Assembly: GCA_003510825.1 (NCBI GenBank)
Contig: DOKO01000051.1
Span: 432-13,684, forward strand
From: Stenotrophomonas sp.
GTDB taxonomy: Bacteria > Pseudomonadota > Gammaproteobacteria > Xanthomonadales > Xanthomonadaceae
Length of the DNA: 13,253 nucleotides
Direction of reading: 5' to 3'
The translations under genes were made by a program, and so were the position numbers. Within the stretch, counting starts at the first letter, position 1, and the number at the start of each line of letters is the position of its first letter. The notes below the pieces were generated by a model. The model did no database searches and was not told where the DNA came from. It was given only the letters and a program-made list of their open reading frames with translations. Shown piece by piece: positions 6,602 through 13,225 of the stretch.

Positions 6602-7870
6602 ATGAATACTGCCGTGGATGCAACTTCCCAACCGATCGACGTCGAACGCACTGAAATCCTGATCATCGGCGCCGGCCCGGCCGGCTCGGTCGCCGCGGCG
6701 ATGCTGCGCCAGCAGGGCCGCCAGGTGCTGATGCTGGAGCGCCAGCAGTTCCCGCGCTTCTCGATCGGCGAGAGCCTGCTGCCGCAGAGCATGGAGTACA
6801 TCGAGGCGGCCGGCCTGCTGCAGGACGTGGTGGAAGCCGGTTTCCAGCACAAGAACGGCGCGGCCTTCGTCCACGGCGAGGCGCGTACCGCCTTCGATTT
6901 CCGCAAAAAGTTCTCGCCGGGTTGGGGCACCACCTACCAGGTGCAGCGCGCCGACTTCGACAACGTGCTGGCCCGCGGTGCCGAGCGCATGGGCACCACC
7001 CTGCGCTTCGGCGATGAAGTGCTGGCGGTGGAAGCCGGCGAACACCCGGCGGTGAACGTGCGCCGTCCCGACGGCAGCGAGTACCGCATCGAAGCCGATT
7101 TCATCCTCGATGCCTCCGGTTTCGCGCGCCTGCTGCCGCGGCTGCTGAACCTGGAATCGCCGTCCAACTTCCCGGTGCGCGGCGCGATCTTCTGCCACGT
7201 GCGCGACAACATTCCGGCCGAAGCGGATTTCGACCGCAACAAGATCCTCATCACCACCCACCCCGAGCACATCGACGTCTGGTACTGGACGATTCCGTTC
7301 TCCAACGGCTGCTGCTCGCTGGGCGTGGTCGCCGAACCGTCGTTCTTCGAACGCTACGAAGGCGACGACCTGCAGAAGCTGCAGGCCATCGTCGGCGAGG
7401 ACCCGAACCTGACCGGTCTGCTGGCCAATGCCGAATGGGCCGTGCTGCCGGTGCGCCGCATCACCGGCTATTCGGCCAACGTCAGCTCGCTGTGGGGCCC
7501 GGGCTACGCGCTGCTGGGCAACGCCGGTGAATTCCTCGACCCGGTGTTCTCCTCCGGCGTGACCATCGCCTTCAAGTCGGCACAGCTGGCCAGCGAATGC
7601 CTGAAGCGCCGCTACGCCGGTGAAACCGTCGATTGGGAAAACGAGTTCTCCATTCCGCTGCGCGCCGGCGTGAAGACCTTCCGCCGCTTCGTGGAAAGCT
7701 GGTACGAAGGCGGTTTCCAGAAGATCATCTACCACCCCGACCAGCAGCCGGAAGTGCGCGACATGATCAGCTCCATCCTGGCCGGTTACGCCTGGGACAC
7801 CAACAACCCCTACGTGGCCGACCCCAACGGTCGCCGCATGCGCGTGCTGGAGCAACTGTGCAGCGCCTGA
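6602..7870 (+). CDS. FAD-dependent halogenase-like oxidoreductase
   Basis: This 422-residue flavoprotein starts at ATG 6602. The Rossmann motif IIGAGPAGS (21-29) binds FAD. GESLLP at 56-61 and GFQHKNGAAF at 80-89 follow; K84 aligns by eye with the catalytic lysine of flavin-dependent halogenases (Lys79 in PrnA). WYWTIP at 227-232 fits the WxWxIP halogenase motif. GNAGEFLDPVFSSG at 306-319 contains a full FxxPxxSxG motif (F311, P314, S317, G319), reported to separate halogenases from related monooxygenases. Halogenases use reduced FAD, oxygen and halide to form hypohalous acid, passed to a lysine. Xanthomonadins are known to be brominated aryl polyenes, so ring halogenation is the obvious candidate reaction. 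Annotation pipelines may call it simply a NAD(P)/FAD-dependent oxidoreductase, and a geranylgeranyl-reductase-like role cannot be excluded. A flavin reductase partner is not seen in the window. Confidence 0.88.
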   Translation: MNTAVDATSQPIDVERTEILIIGAGPAGSVAAAMLRQQGRQVLMLERQQFPRFSIGESLLPQSMEYIEAAGLLQDVVEAGFQHKNGAAFVHGEARTAFDFRKKFSPGWGTTYQVQRADFDNVLARGAERMGTTLRFGDEVLAVEAGEHPAVNVRRPDGSEYRIEADFILDASGFARLLPRLLNLESPSNFPVRGAIFCHVRDNIPAEADFDRNKILITTHPEHIDVWYWTIPFSNGCCSLGVVAEPSFFERYEGDDLQKLQAIVGEDPNLTGLLANAEWAVLPVRRITGYSANVSSLWGPGYALLGNAGEFLDPVFSSGVTIAFKSAQLASECLKRRYAGETVDWENEFSIPLRAGVKTFRRFVESWYEGGFQKIIYHPDQQPEVRDMISSILAGYAWDTNNPYVADPNGRRMRVLEQLCSA

Positions 7871-8415
7871 TCGTCCGTTTCAGCGCGGTGCTGCTGTGCC
7901 TGCTGCTGGCCGCCTGTGCCAGCCGCATGCCGCGCCCGCTGGTTGAACTGCCGCCGCTGCGCCTGTCGCCGGCCAGCCTGCCGGCGCCGCTGGCGCTGCA
8001 GCAGCAGCTGCATTTCCGCTTCGGCAGCCATGAACGCGATCTCGATGCACTGCTGGAAGCGGATGCGCAGCAGGTGCAGCTGGCCGTTCAGGCGATGGGC
8101 CAGACCGGCGTGCGCCTGCAGTGGGACGGCCAACAGCTGACCCAGCAGCGTGCGCCGTGGCTGCCGCCGCAGGTGCGTGCCGAGCGCGTGCTGGATGACC
8201 TGCAGTTCGCCCTGTGGCCGACCGAAGCGATTGCTGCGGCGCTGCCGGCCGGCTGGCAGGTGGTCGATGACGGCCACCAGCGCAGCCTCTCGCGCGATGG
8301 CCAGGTGTGGCTGCAGCTGCAGCGCCTGGACGATGGCAGCGTGCAGCTGGACAACCGCGCCGAGGGCTACACCCTGCGCATCGAATCGATCGACATGGCC
8401 GGGCAGGATAAATGA
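7858..8415 (+). CDS. DUF3261-type outer membrane lipoprotein
   Basis: I read 185 residues from GTG 7858, which overlaps the end of the halogenase-like gene by 13 bases and has GGAG at 7849-7852 at good spacing. This start puts a classic lipoprotein signal at the N-terminus: R3 and R7, a core AVLLCLLL, and the lipobox LAAC with Cys20 as the lipidated residue. Ala21-Ser22 after the Cys is compatible with transfer to the outer membrane. The rest is rich in Gln and Leu and has strands such as TGVRLQWDGQQLTQQ and GYTLRIESID. It matches my memory of the DUF3261 lipoproteins found in aryl-polyene clusters, where a small lipoprotein sits between the exporter and the ketosynthase. Its role is unknown; anchoring or receiving the exported pigment at the outer membrane is a guess. 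It ends in an ATGA overlap with the ketosynthase gene. Confidence 0.83.
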   Translation: MQRLIVRFSAVLLCLLLAACASRMPRPLVELPPLRLSPASLPAPLALQQQLHFRFGSHERDLDALLEADAQQVQLAVQAMGQTGVRLQWDGQQLTQQRAPWLPPQVRAERVLDDLQFALWPTEAIAAALPAGWQVVDDGHQRSLSRDGQVWLQLQRLDDGSVQLDNRAEGYTLRIESIDMAGQDK

Positions 8416-9602
8416 CCGCAGCGATTTACCTGAACGACCTGGGCGTGGTCTGCGCGCTCGGTGAAGGCCGCGCGGCCGTGGCCGCAGCCCTGTTTGCCGA
8501 CGCACCGGGCGGCCTCAGCGACAACGACACCCTGCTGCCGGGCCAGACTCTGGCGCTGGGCGAAGTGCGCACGCCGCTGCCGACGCTGGACGACCTGCCG
8601 GTGTCCCTGCGTGGCCGCAACAACGCGCTGCTGGACGCGGCCCTGGCGCAGATCGCGCCGTCGGTGCAGGCCGCCATCGACCGCTACGGCGCGCAGCGGG
8701 TGGCGGTGGTGCTGGGCACCAGCACCTCGGGCATCGGTGAATCCGAGCAGGCCCTGCGTACCCGCGCCGAGACCGGTGAGTGGCCGCAGGGCTTCGACTA
8801 CGCACAGCAGGAAATGGGCACCGCCGCGCAGTTCGTGCGCCAGCGCAGCGGTGCGCTGGGCCCGGCCTGGACGCTGTCCACCGCCTGTTCCTCCAGTGCC
8901 AAGGCGTTGATGTCGGCCGCGCGCATGCTGCGCGCCGGCATCGTCGATGCGGTCATCGCCGGTGGTGCCGATTCGCTGTGCCGCTTCACCGTGGCCGGCT
9001 TCAGCGCGCTCGAGTCGGTATCCGCGCTGCGCTGCAATCCGTTCTCGCAGCACCGCTGCGGCATCAACATCGGCGAAGGTGCCGCGCTGTTCCTGCTGAC
9101 CCGCGACGCCGGCCCGGTGCAGCTGGCCGGCTGGGGCGAATCGGCCGATGCCCACCATATGTCCGCGCCCGACCCGAAGGGCCTGGGGGCGATCGACGCG
9201 CTGCAGCAGGCGCTGCAACGCGCCGGCTGGGATGCAGGCGACGTGGATTACGTGAACCTGCACGGCACCGCCACCGGCCACAACGATGCGATGGAAAGCG
9301 TGGCCGTGGCCCAGGTGCTGGGCACCACGGTGCCGGCCAGCTCGACCAAGCCGCTGACCGGCCACACCCTCGGCGCCTCCGGTGCGATCGAGGCGGCCGT
9401 GTGCTGGATCCTGCTGGCCGAGAATCCCGGTCACCGGCTGCCGACGCACTGGTGGGATGGCAGCGCGGATCCGGCCCTGCCGGCATTGCCGCTGGTCGCC
9501 CCGGGCGCGTGCCTGGAACGGGCGCCGCAGCGCGTACTGAGCAATTCCTTCGCCTTCGGCGGCAGCAATGCCGTGCTGGCACTGCAGCGGGTGGCCGCAT
9601 GA
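8412..9602 (+). CDS. Beta-ketoacyl-ACP synthase (first of two, APE type)
   Basis: This 396-residue ketosynthase of the FabF/KAS II group starts at ATG 8412 in an ATGA overlap with the lipoprotein stop. The Cys-His-His triad is complete: C159 in STACSSSAKAL, H284 in NLHGTATGHND and H318 in KPLTGHTLGASG. The C-terminal loop NSFAFGGSNAVL is also present. It should catalyse decarboxylative condensation of malonyl-ACP with a growing aryl-acyl-ACP in the cytoplasm. Aryl-polyene systems use several ketosynthases, one of which normally lacks the Cys and serves as a chain length factor. This one retains the Cys and so is expected to be catalytic. Its exact step, priming or elongation, cannot be read from the sequence. 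It lies directly upstream of the dehydratase, reductase and second ketosynthase genes and is translationally coupled to them. Confidence 0.94.
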   Translation: MTAAIYLNDLGVVCALGEGRAAVAAALFADAPGGLSDNDTLLPGQTLALGEVRTPLPTLDDLPVSLRGRNNALLDAALAQIAPSVQAAIDRYGAQRVAVVLGTSTSGIGESEQALRTRAETGEWPQGFDYAQQEMGTAAQFVRQRSGALGPAWTLSTACSSSAKALMSAARMLRAGIVDAVIAGGADSLCRFTVAGFSALESVSALRCNPFSQHRCGINIGEGAALFLLTRDAGPVQLAGWGESADAHHMSAPDPKGLGAIDALQQALQRAGWDAGDVDYVNLHGTATGHNDAMESVAVAQVLGTTVPASSTKPLTGHTLGASGAIEAAVCWILLAENPGHRLPTHWWDGSADPALPALPLVAPGACLERAPQRVLSNSFAFGGSNAVLALQRVAA

Positions 9603-10057
9603 GCCTGCCCCTGTTCGCGATCGAAGACGTGGTGCCGCACCGCCAGGACATGTGCCTGCTGGAGCGCATCGTGCGCTGGGACCAGGACAGCATCGAGGCC
9701 GAGCTGGTGGTGCCCGCCACGGGGCTGTTCATCGAGGACGGCGGCGTGCCGGCCTGGGTCGGCATCGAGTACATGGCGCAGGCCATCGCGGCCTGGGCCG
9801 GCTGCCGTGCCCGCGTGGCCGGCAACCCGCCGCAGCTGGGCTTCCTGCTCGGCAGCCGGCGCTACACCAGCCCGCGCAGCAGCTTCCCCAGCGGCAGTGT
9901 GCTGCGCGTACACGCGCGCTGCGAGCTGTTGGGTGACAATGGGCTAGGGATGTTCGCCTGCCGGATCCTGGCAGGCGATGAAGAATGGGCGGTCGCCAAC
10001 GTGTCGGTGTTCGAACCGGCCGACTCGATGGCATATCTGGAGAGTGGACAGGCATGA
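9599..10057 (+). CDS. FabA/FabZ-like 3-hydroxyacyl-ACP dehydratase (APE hot-dog)
   Basis: A 152-residue single hot-dog domain starts at ATG 9599 in an ATGA overlap with the ketosynthase stop; the in-frame upstream extension lies inside the ketosynthase. PHRQDMCLLERI at about 13-24 supplies the candidate catalytic His (H14), equivalent to the PHR-type motif of FabZ. WVGIEYMAQAIAAWAG in the central helix supplies the acid (Glu in GIEYMAQ), as in the FabZ VEAMAQ motif. The length is close to FabZ (about 150). It should dehydrate 3-hydroxy-aryl-acyl-ACP to the trans double bond, repeated each cycle to build the conjugated polyene. Known aryl-polyene dehydratases are reported to work as heterodimers with a second hot-dog protein. 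No second one is seen here, so a partner upstream of the window is expected. Confidence 0.9.
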   Translation: MSLPLFAIEDVVPHRQDMCLLERIVRWDQDSIEAELVVPATGLFIEDGGVPAWVGIEYMAQAIAAWAGCRARVAGNPPQLGFLLGSRRYTSPRSSFPSGSVLRVHARCELLGDNGLGMFACRILAGDEEWAVANVSVFEPADSMAYLESGQA

Positions 10058-10785
10058 CAGGGAATCGAAGCGTGCTGGTGACCGGCGCCAGCCGGGGCAT
10101 CGGCCGGGCCATTGCGCTGCGTATCGCGCGCGACGGCTTCGACGTGGTGGTGCATTGCCGCAGCCGCGTGGAGGAAGCACAGGCCGTGGCGGCCGAGATC
10201 CAGGCACTGGGCCAGCAGGCCCGCGTGCTGGCCTTCGACGTGGCCGACCGGGCAGCCGCGCGTGCGGCGCTGGAAGCGGACGTGGAAGCGCATGGCGCCT
10301 ATTACGGCGTGGTCTGCAATGCCGGCATCGCCCGTGATGGCGCCTTTCCGGCGCTGTCCGAGGACGACTGGGACCAGGTCATCCACACCAACCTGGATGG
10401 CTTCTACAACGTGCTGCACCCGCTGATCATGCCGATGGTGCGGCGGCGCAAGCCGGGCCGCATCGTCACCCTGTCCTCGGTGTCCGGCGTGGCCGGCAAC
10501 CGCGGCCAGGTCAACTACAGTGCGGCCAAGGCCGGCATCATCGGTGCCACCAAGGCGCTGGCGCTGGAACTGGCCAGCCGCCAGATCACCGTCAACTGCG
10601 TGGCCCCGGGCCTGATCGAGACCGACATGCTGAACGAAGAAGTGGTCGACCATGCGCTGAAGCTGATCCCCGCCGGCCGCGTCGGCCGTCCGGAGGAAGT
10701 GGCCGCCACCGTCGCCTTCCTGCTGTCCGAGCCGGCCGGCTACATCACCCGCCAGGTGATCTCGGTGAACGGGGGCATGATCTGA
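10054..10785 (+). CDS. FabG-like 3-ketoacyl-ACP reductase (SDR family)
   Basis: A 243-residue classical short-chain dehydrogenase/reductase starts at ATG 10054 in an ATGA overlap with the dehydratase stop. The NADPH-binding TGASRGIG motif is at 10-17 and CNAG at 88-91. The catalytic Ser142 (TLSSVSG), Tyr155 and Lys159 (YSAAK) are in place, with TNLDG at 112-116 supplying the conserved Asn. The C-terminus SVNGGMI is typical of FabG. It should reduce the 3-keto group formed by the ketosynthases, after which the dehydratase acts, giving the conjugated double bond. Because there is no enoyl reductase gene in the window, the double bonds would be kept. The operon position rather than the sequence marks it as the pigment reductase and not the housekeeping FabG. 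Confidence 0.95.
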   Translation: MTGNRSVLVTGASRGIGRAIALRIARDGFDVVVHCRSRVEEAQAVAAEIQALGQQARVLAFDVADRAAARAALEADVEAHGAYYGVVCNAGIARDGAFPALSEDDWDQVIHTNLDGFYNVLHPLIMPMVRRRKPGRIVTLSSVSGVAGNRGQVNYSAAKAGIIGATKALALELASRQITVNCVAPGLIETDMLNEEVVDHALKLIPAGRVGRPEEVAATVAFLLSEPAGYITRQVISVNGGMI

Positions 10786-12023
10786 TGGCCGCCGATCGTC
10801 GCGTGGTAGTCACCGGTGCCGCCGCCATCAGTCCGCTCGGCCATGACTGGCCGACCATCGAGGCGCACCTGCGCAGCTGCCGCAATGCGGTGCGCACGAT
10901 GCCCGAATGGGATGTCTACGCCGGCCTGAACACCAAGCTGGCCGCGCCGGCGCAGGAGTACGACCTGCCGCCGAACTACAACCGCAAGACCACCCGCTCG
11001 ATGGGCAAGGTCGCCATCATGTCGGTCCGCGCCACCGAAGTGGCGCTGCGCGAAGCGGGCCTGTTCGAGCACCCGGTGCTGCGCAGCGGCCGTGCCGGCG
11101 TGGCCTACGGCTCGTCCTCGGGCAGCCATGAAGCCACCGGCGAATTCGGCCGCATGCTGCACGAATTCACCACCGACGGCATCAGCGCCACCACCTACCT
11201 GAAGATGATGAGCCACACCGCGCCGGTCAACATCGGCGTGTTCTTCGGCTTGTCCGGGCGCGTCTACACCACCTCCAGCGCCTGCACCTCGGGCAGCCAG
11301 GGCGTGGGCGCCGGCTACGAAGCGATCCGCAGCGGCAAGCAGACGGTGATGGTGGCCGGCGGTGCCGAACAGCTCGACGCCACCGCCGCGGCGGTGTTCG
11401 ACACCCTGTTCGCCACCAGCACGCGCAACGATGCGCCGCAGACCACCCCGCGCCCGTTCGATGCCGGCCGCGATGGCCTGGTGCTGGGCGAGGGTGCCTG
11501 CACGCTGATCCTGGAAGACCTGGAACACGCACAGGCCCGCGGCGCGACGATCCTCGCCGAGATCGTCGGCTACGGCACCAACAGCGACGGCCAGCACGTC
11601 ACCCAGCCCAGCGCCGACACCATGGCCCAGGCCATGCGCCTGGCGCTGGAGGATGCCGGCCTGCAGCCGTCGCAGATCGATTACGTGAACGCCCACGGCA
11701 CCGCCACCGACCACGGTGACATCGCCGAGACCCAGGCCACCGCCCAGGTCTTCGGCAGCCGCATGCCGATCAGCTCGCTGAAGAGCTACGTCGGCCACAT
11801 GCTGGGGGCCTGCGGCGCGTTCGAAGCCTGGATGAGCATCGAGATGATGCGCGCCGGCTGGTTCGCCCCGACCCTCAACCTGGGCGAGGTCGACCCGCGT
11901 TGCGGCCAGCTCGACTTCATCACCGGACAGGGCCGCGAACTGCAGGCCGAGTACGTGATGAGCAACAATTTCGCCTTCGGTGGCATCAACACCTCGCTGG
12001 TGTTCCGCCGCTGGAGCGAGTGA
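10785..12023 (+). CDS. Beta-ketoacyl-ACP synthase (second, APE type)
   Basis: A 412-residue FabF-like ketosynthase starts at ATG 10785, sharing one base with the reductase stop (TGATG). The triad is C167 in TSSACTSGSQG, H304 in NAHGTATDHGD and H338 in KSYVGHMLGACG, and SNNFAFGGINTSL closes the active site. The sequence differs from the first ketosynthase around the nucleophile (ACTSGSQ against ACSSSAK), so the pair is not a recent duplication. With an intact Cys it is unlikely to be the chain length factor. Dehydratase-FabG-ketosynthase in this order is the typical 3' end of aryl-polyene operons. It is the last recognised pigment gene; no terminator is seen in the 53 bases that follow. Which ketosynthase primes and which elongates is not known from sequence. 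Confidence 0.94.
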   Translation: MAADRRVVVTGAAAISPLGHDWPTIEAHLRSCRNAVRTMPEWDVYAGLNTKLAAPAQEYDLPPNYNRKTTRSMGKVAIMSVRATEVALREAGLFEHPVLRSGRAGVAYGSSSGSHEATGEFGRMLHEFTTDGISATTYLKMMSHTAPVNIGVFFGLSGRVYTTSSACTSGSQGVGAGYEAIRSGKQTVMVAGGAEQLDATAAAVFDTLFATSTRNDAPQTTPRPFDAGRDGLVLGEGACTLILEDLEHAQARGATILAEIVGYGTNSDGQHVTQPSADTMAQAMRLALEDAGLQPSQIDYVNAHGTATDHGDIAETQATAQVFGSRMPISSLKSYVGHMLGACGAFEAWMSIEMMRAGWFAPTLNLGEVDPRCGQLDFITGQGRELQAEYVMSNNFAFGGINTSLVFRRWSE

Positions 12024-12062
12024 TCCACCGCCCCACACCGCGCTCCACCCCGCACCCCGAAC

Positions 12063-12068
12063 AAGGAG
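12063..12068 (+). promoter_or_regulatory. Ribosome binding site of the small secreted protein gene
   Basis: AAGGAG ends 8 bases before ATG 12077, a near-consensus Shine-Dalgarno sequence. It supports this start over the longer in-frame extension, which would begin inside the ketosynthase gene and would bury the signal peptide. Confidence 0.65.
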
Positions 12069-12076
12069 AAGTTTCG

Positions 12077-12517
12077 ATGCGTCGTACCCTGATGATCGCC
12101 ACGGCCACCGCACTGCTGGCCCTGACCTCCACCGCCTCGGCCCGCGATACCCGCGTCGAGCAGTCCCTGCGCGAGCTGGTCAGCTCGCAGGCCGCCAAGG
12201 ATGCCGGCATCGACGGCAGCGTGCGCTTCTACCTGGCCGGCCAGCCGGTCAGCGTGCAGCAGCGCCTGGGCGAGGACGTGACCAACAAGAAGACCAACGC
12301 CGCCAACAAGAGCGACGAGGAAGCCTGCCGCTGGGTGGCCCTGTCGGCGCTGCGCGCGCTGCAGGATGGCGCCAAGTCGCGCGGCGCCAATGCCGTGGTC
12401 GACATCGTCAGCTACTACAAGAAGAACGAGTTCAAGAGCGCTACCAACTACGAGTGCTACGCCGGCGCGATCCTGGCGGGCGTGGCGCTCAAAGGCACCT
12501 ACGCCAAGGTAAAGTAA
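12077..12517 (+). CDS. Small secreted protein of unknown function (often labelled 'excinuclease ATPase subunit')
   Basis: The 146-residue product starts at ATG 12077 with a strong ribosome binding site. The N-terminus MRRTLMIATATALLAL with TASA-RD near residues 20-24 is a clear signal peptide with a likely signal peptidase I site, so the mature protein of about 124 residues should be periplasmic or secreted. Two Cys residues (in EEACRW and NYECYAG) could form a disulfide. The stretch DGAKSRGANAVVDIVSYYKK and the ending AGVALKGTYAKVK recall the alpha-beta folds of RcsF/YbjQ-like periplasmic proteins, but this is only an impression. From memory, homologues in Xanthomonadaceae are named excinuclease ATPase subunit. 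There is no Walker A motif here, the protein is far too short, and it is exported, so that name looks wrong. It lies 53 bases after the last pigment gene and may be co-transcribed; a role in pigment export is possible but unproven. Confidence 0.85.
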   Translation: MRRTLMIATATALLALTSTASARDTRVEQSLRELVSSQAAKDAGIDGSVRFYLAGQPVSVQQRLGEDVTNKKTNAANKSDEEACRWVALSALRALQDGAKSRGANAVVDIVSYYKKNEFKSATNYECYAGAILAGVALKGTYAKVK

Positions 12518-12528
12518 GCATTGCCGTA

Positions 12529-12551
12529 GTCCCCGGCGGTGTGCCGGGGAC
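12529..12551 (+). other. Perfect 9-bp inverted repeat between the two secreted-protein genes
   Basis: GTCCCCGGC (12529-12537) and GCCGGGGAC (12543-12551) pair perfectly around a 5-base loop GGTGT. It begins 11 bases after the stop of the upstream gene and ends before the AGGGGGA ribosome binding site of the next. The stem is very GC-rich but is not followed by a run of T, so it could be a factor-dependent or weak terminator, or an mRNA 3'-end stabiliser. Confidence 0.55.
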
Positions 12552-12572
12552 GCGGTCTACAGGGGGAACACC

Positions 12573-13073
12573 ATGAAGTCGATCCACGCCGCTGCCCTGG
12601 CAGCGGTTTTTTTGTGCGTGCCCGCGCTCCAGGCGCAGGCCGCCGGCGCACCCATCCTCATCACCGCCGACGTGCCGTACCGCGAGGGCGTGGGTGGCGA
12701 ACTGATCCGCGACGAATGCCACTTCGGCCAGTACCTCAGCCAGAGCATCGTGCGCCATGCCGATGGTGCGGTGGTGGTGGGTGACAGCGAGGACGGCACC
12801 GGCCGCAACCTGCACCTGGTGGTGACCAAGGCGCACGCCGCGGGCGGCGGTGCCATTTCCGGACCGAAGTGGGGCCGCATCTATGGCGAGCTGAAGGAGG
12901 ACGGGAAGGTGGTCGGCAACTTCACCCTGAAGCGCTCCACCAACCGGCCGTTCACCTTCCGCGCCTGCACCACGCTGGAGCAGATTGCCGATGCGCTGGG
13001 CGGCGACGTGGTGCGCTGGCTGCAGGCGCCCACCTTCGATCCGCAGCTGACCGAAGAGGTCGCGGCCAACTGA
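12573..13073 (+). CDS. Secreted hypothetical protein
   Basis: A 166-residue protein starts at ATG 12573 with AGGGGGA at 12561-12567 as its ribosome binding site. MKSIHAAALAAVFLCVPAL followed by QAQA-AG near residue 23 is a convincing signal peptide, so the mature protein of about 143 residues is predicted to be exported. It holds two Cys residues in the mature part (DECHFG and FRACTT), which could form a disulfide. A Gly-rich middle (AAGGGAISGPKWGRIYGEL) and a strand-rich body (GKVVGNFTLKRSTNRPFTFRACTTLEQIADALGGDVVRWL) are seen. I recognise no family. A terminator-like hairpin with seven T lies inside the signal-peptide codons (12589-12613). The start is still favoured because later TTG or GTG codons would destroy the signal peptide. 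No functional link to the pigment genes can be shown. Confidence 0.82.
   Translation: MKSIHAAALAAVFLCVPALQAQAAGAPILITADVPYREGVGGELIRDECHFGQYLSQSIVRHADGAVVVGDSEDGTGRNLHLVVTKAHAAGGGAISGPKWGRIYGELKEDGKVVGNFTLKRSTNRPFTFRACTTLEQIADALGGDVVRWLQAPTFDPQLTEEVAAN
12589..12613 (+). terminator. Intrinsic-terminator-like hairpin plus T-tract inside a coding start
   Basis: CCGCTGCC (12589-12596) and GGCAGCGG (12599-12606) are perfectly complementary. In practice 6 to 7 pairs can form around a small loop. Seven T residues (12607-12613) follow directly. This is the canonical form of a Rho-independent terminator on the + strand, but it lies in codons 6 to 14 of the secreted-protein gene (12573). It could end transcripts from upstream and act as an attenuator for the gene that contains it, or it could be a chance result of Ala codons followed by Val-Phe-Leu. 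Confidence 0.5.
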
Positions 13074-13225
13074 AGCCGGTGGCGGCAGGCTGAACGCCGC
13101 CGCCACATTGCTGAACCCCACGCGGGAAACGCCGTCGATCGCGCCGCCATCGTCGCTTGACGGCTTTCCCCGGTGTCGGCTTTCCGACACAATCATGGCT
13201 CTTCCCGGGTTATCGTCCCGCGGAC
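13074..13225. other. Intergenic region with hairpins and a 9-bp direct repeat
   Basis: These 152 bases separate the secreted-protein gene from the YcgL-domain gene. GTGGCGGC (13079-13086) and GCCGCCAC (13099-13106) form an 8-bp inverted repeat just after the stop without a T-tract, perhaps a weak terminator. Further on, GTGTCGG-CTTT-CCGACAC (13173-13190) is a perfect 7-bp stem with a tetraloop. CGGCTTTCC occurs twice (13161-13169 and 13177-13185), the second copy within that hairpin. A TTGACG at 13157-13162 resembles a -35 box, but no good -10 box lies at standard spacing. A promoter for the downstream gene is likely here but I cannot place it. Confidence 0.4.

Noticed and set aside
4128..6623. 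Very long open frame on the - strand (831 codons) antisense to the exporter gene
   Set aside because: Its translation is a low-complexity mix rich in Gln, Arg, Ala and His, typical of the antisense of GC-rich genes, while the + strand frame encodes a clear MMPL transporter.
6329..7855. Open frame of 508 codons on the - strand antisense to the halogenase-like gene
   Set aside because: Composition and lack of motifs mark it as a shadow; it also crosses a gene boundary of the + strand operon.
13157..13193. Sigma-70 promoter with TTGACG as the -35 box
   Set aside because: The nearest -10-like sequence (CACAAT) is about 25 bases away, too far for standard spacing, so I do not call a promoter.
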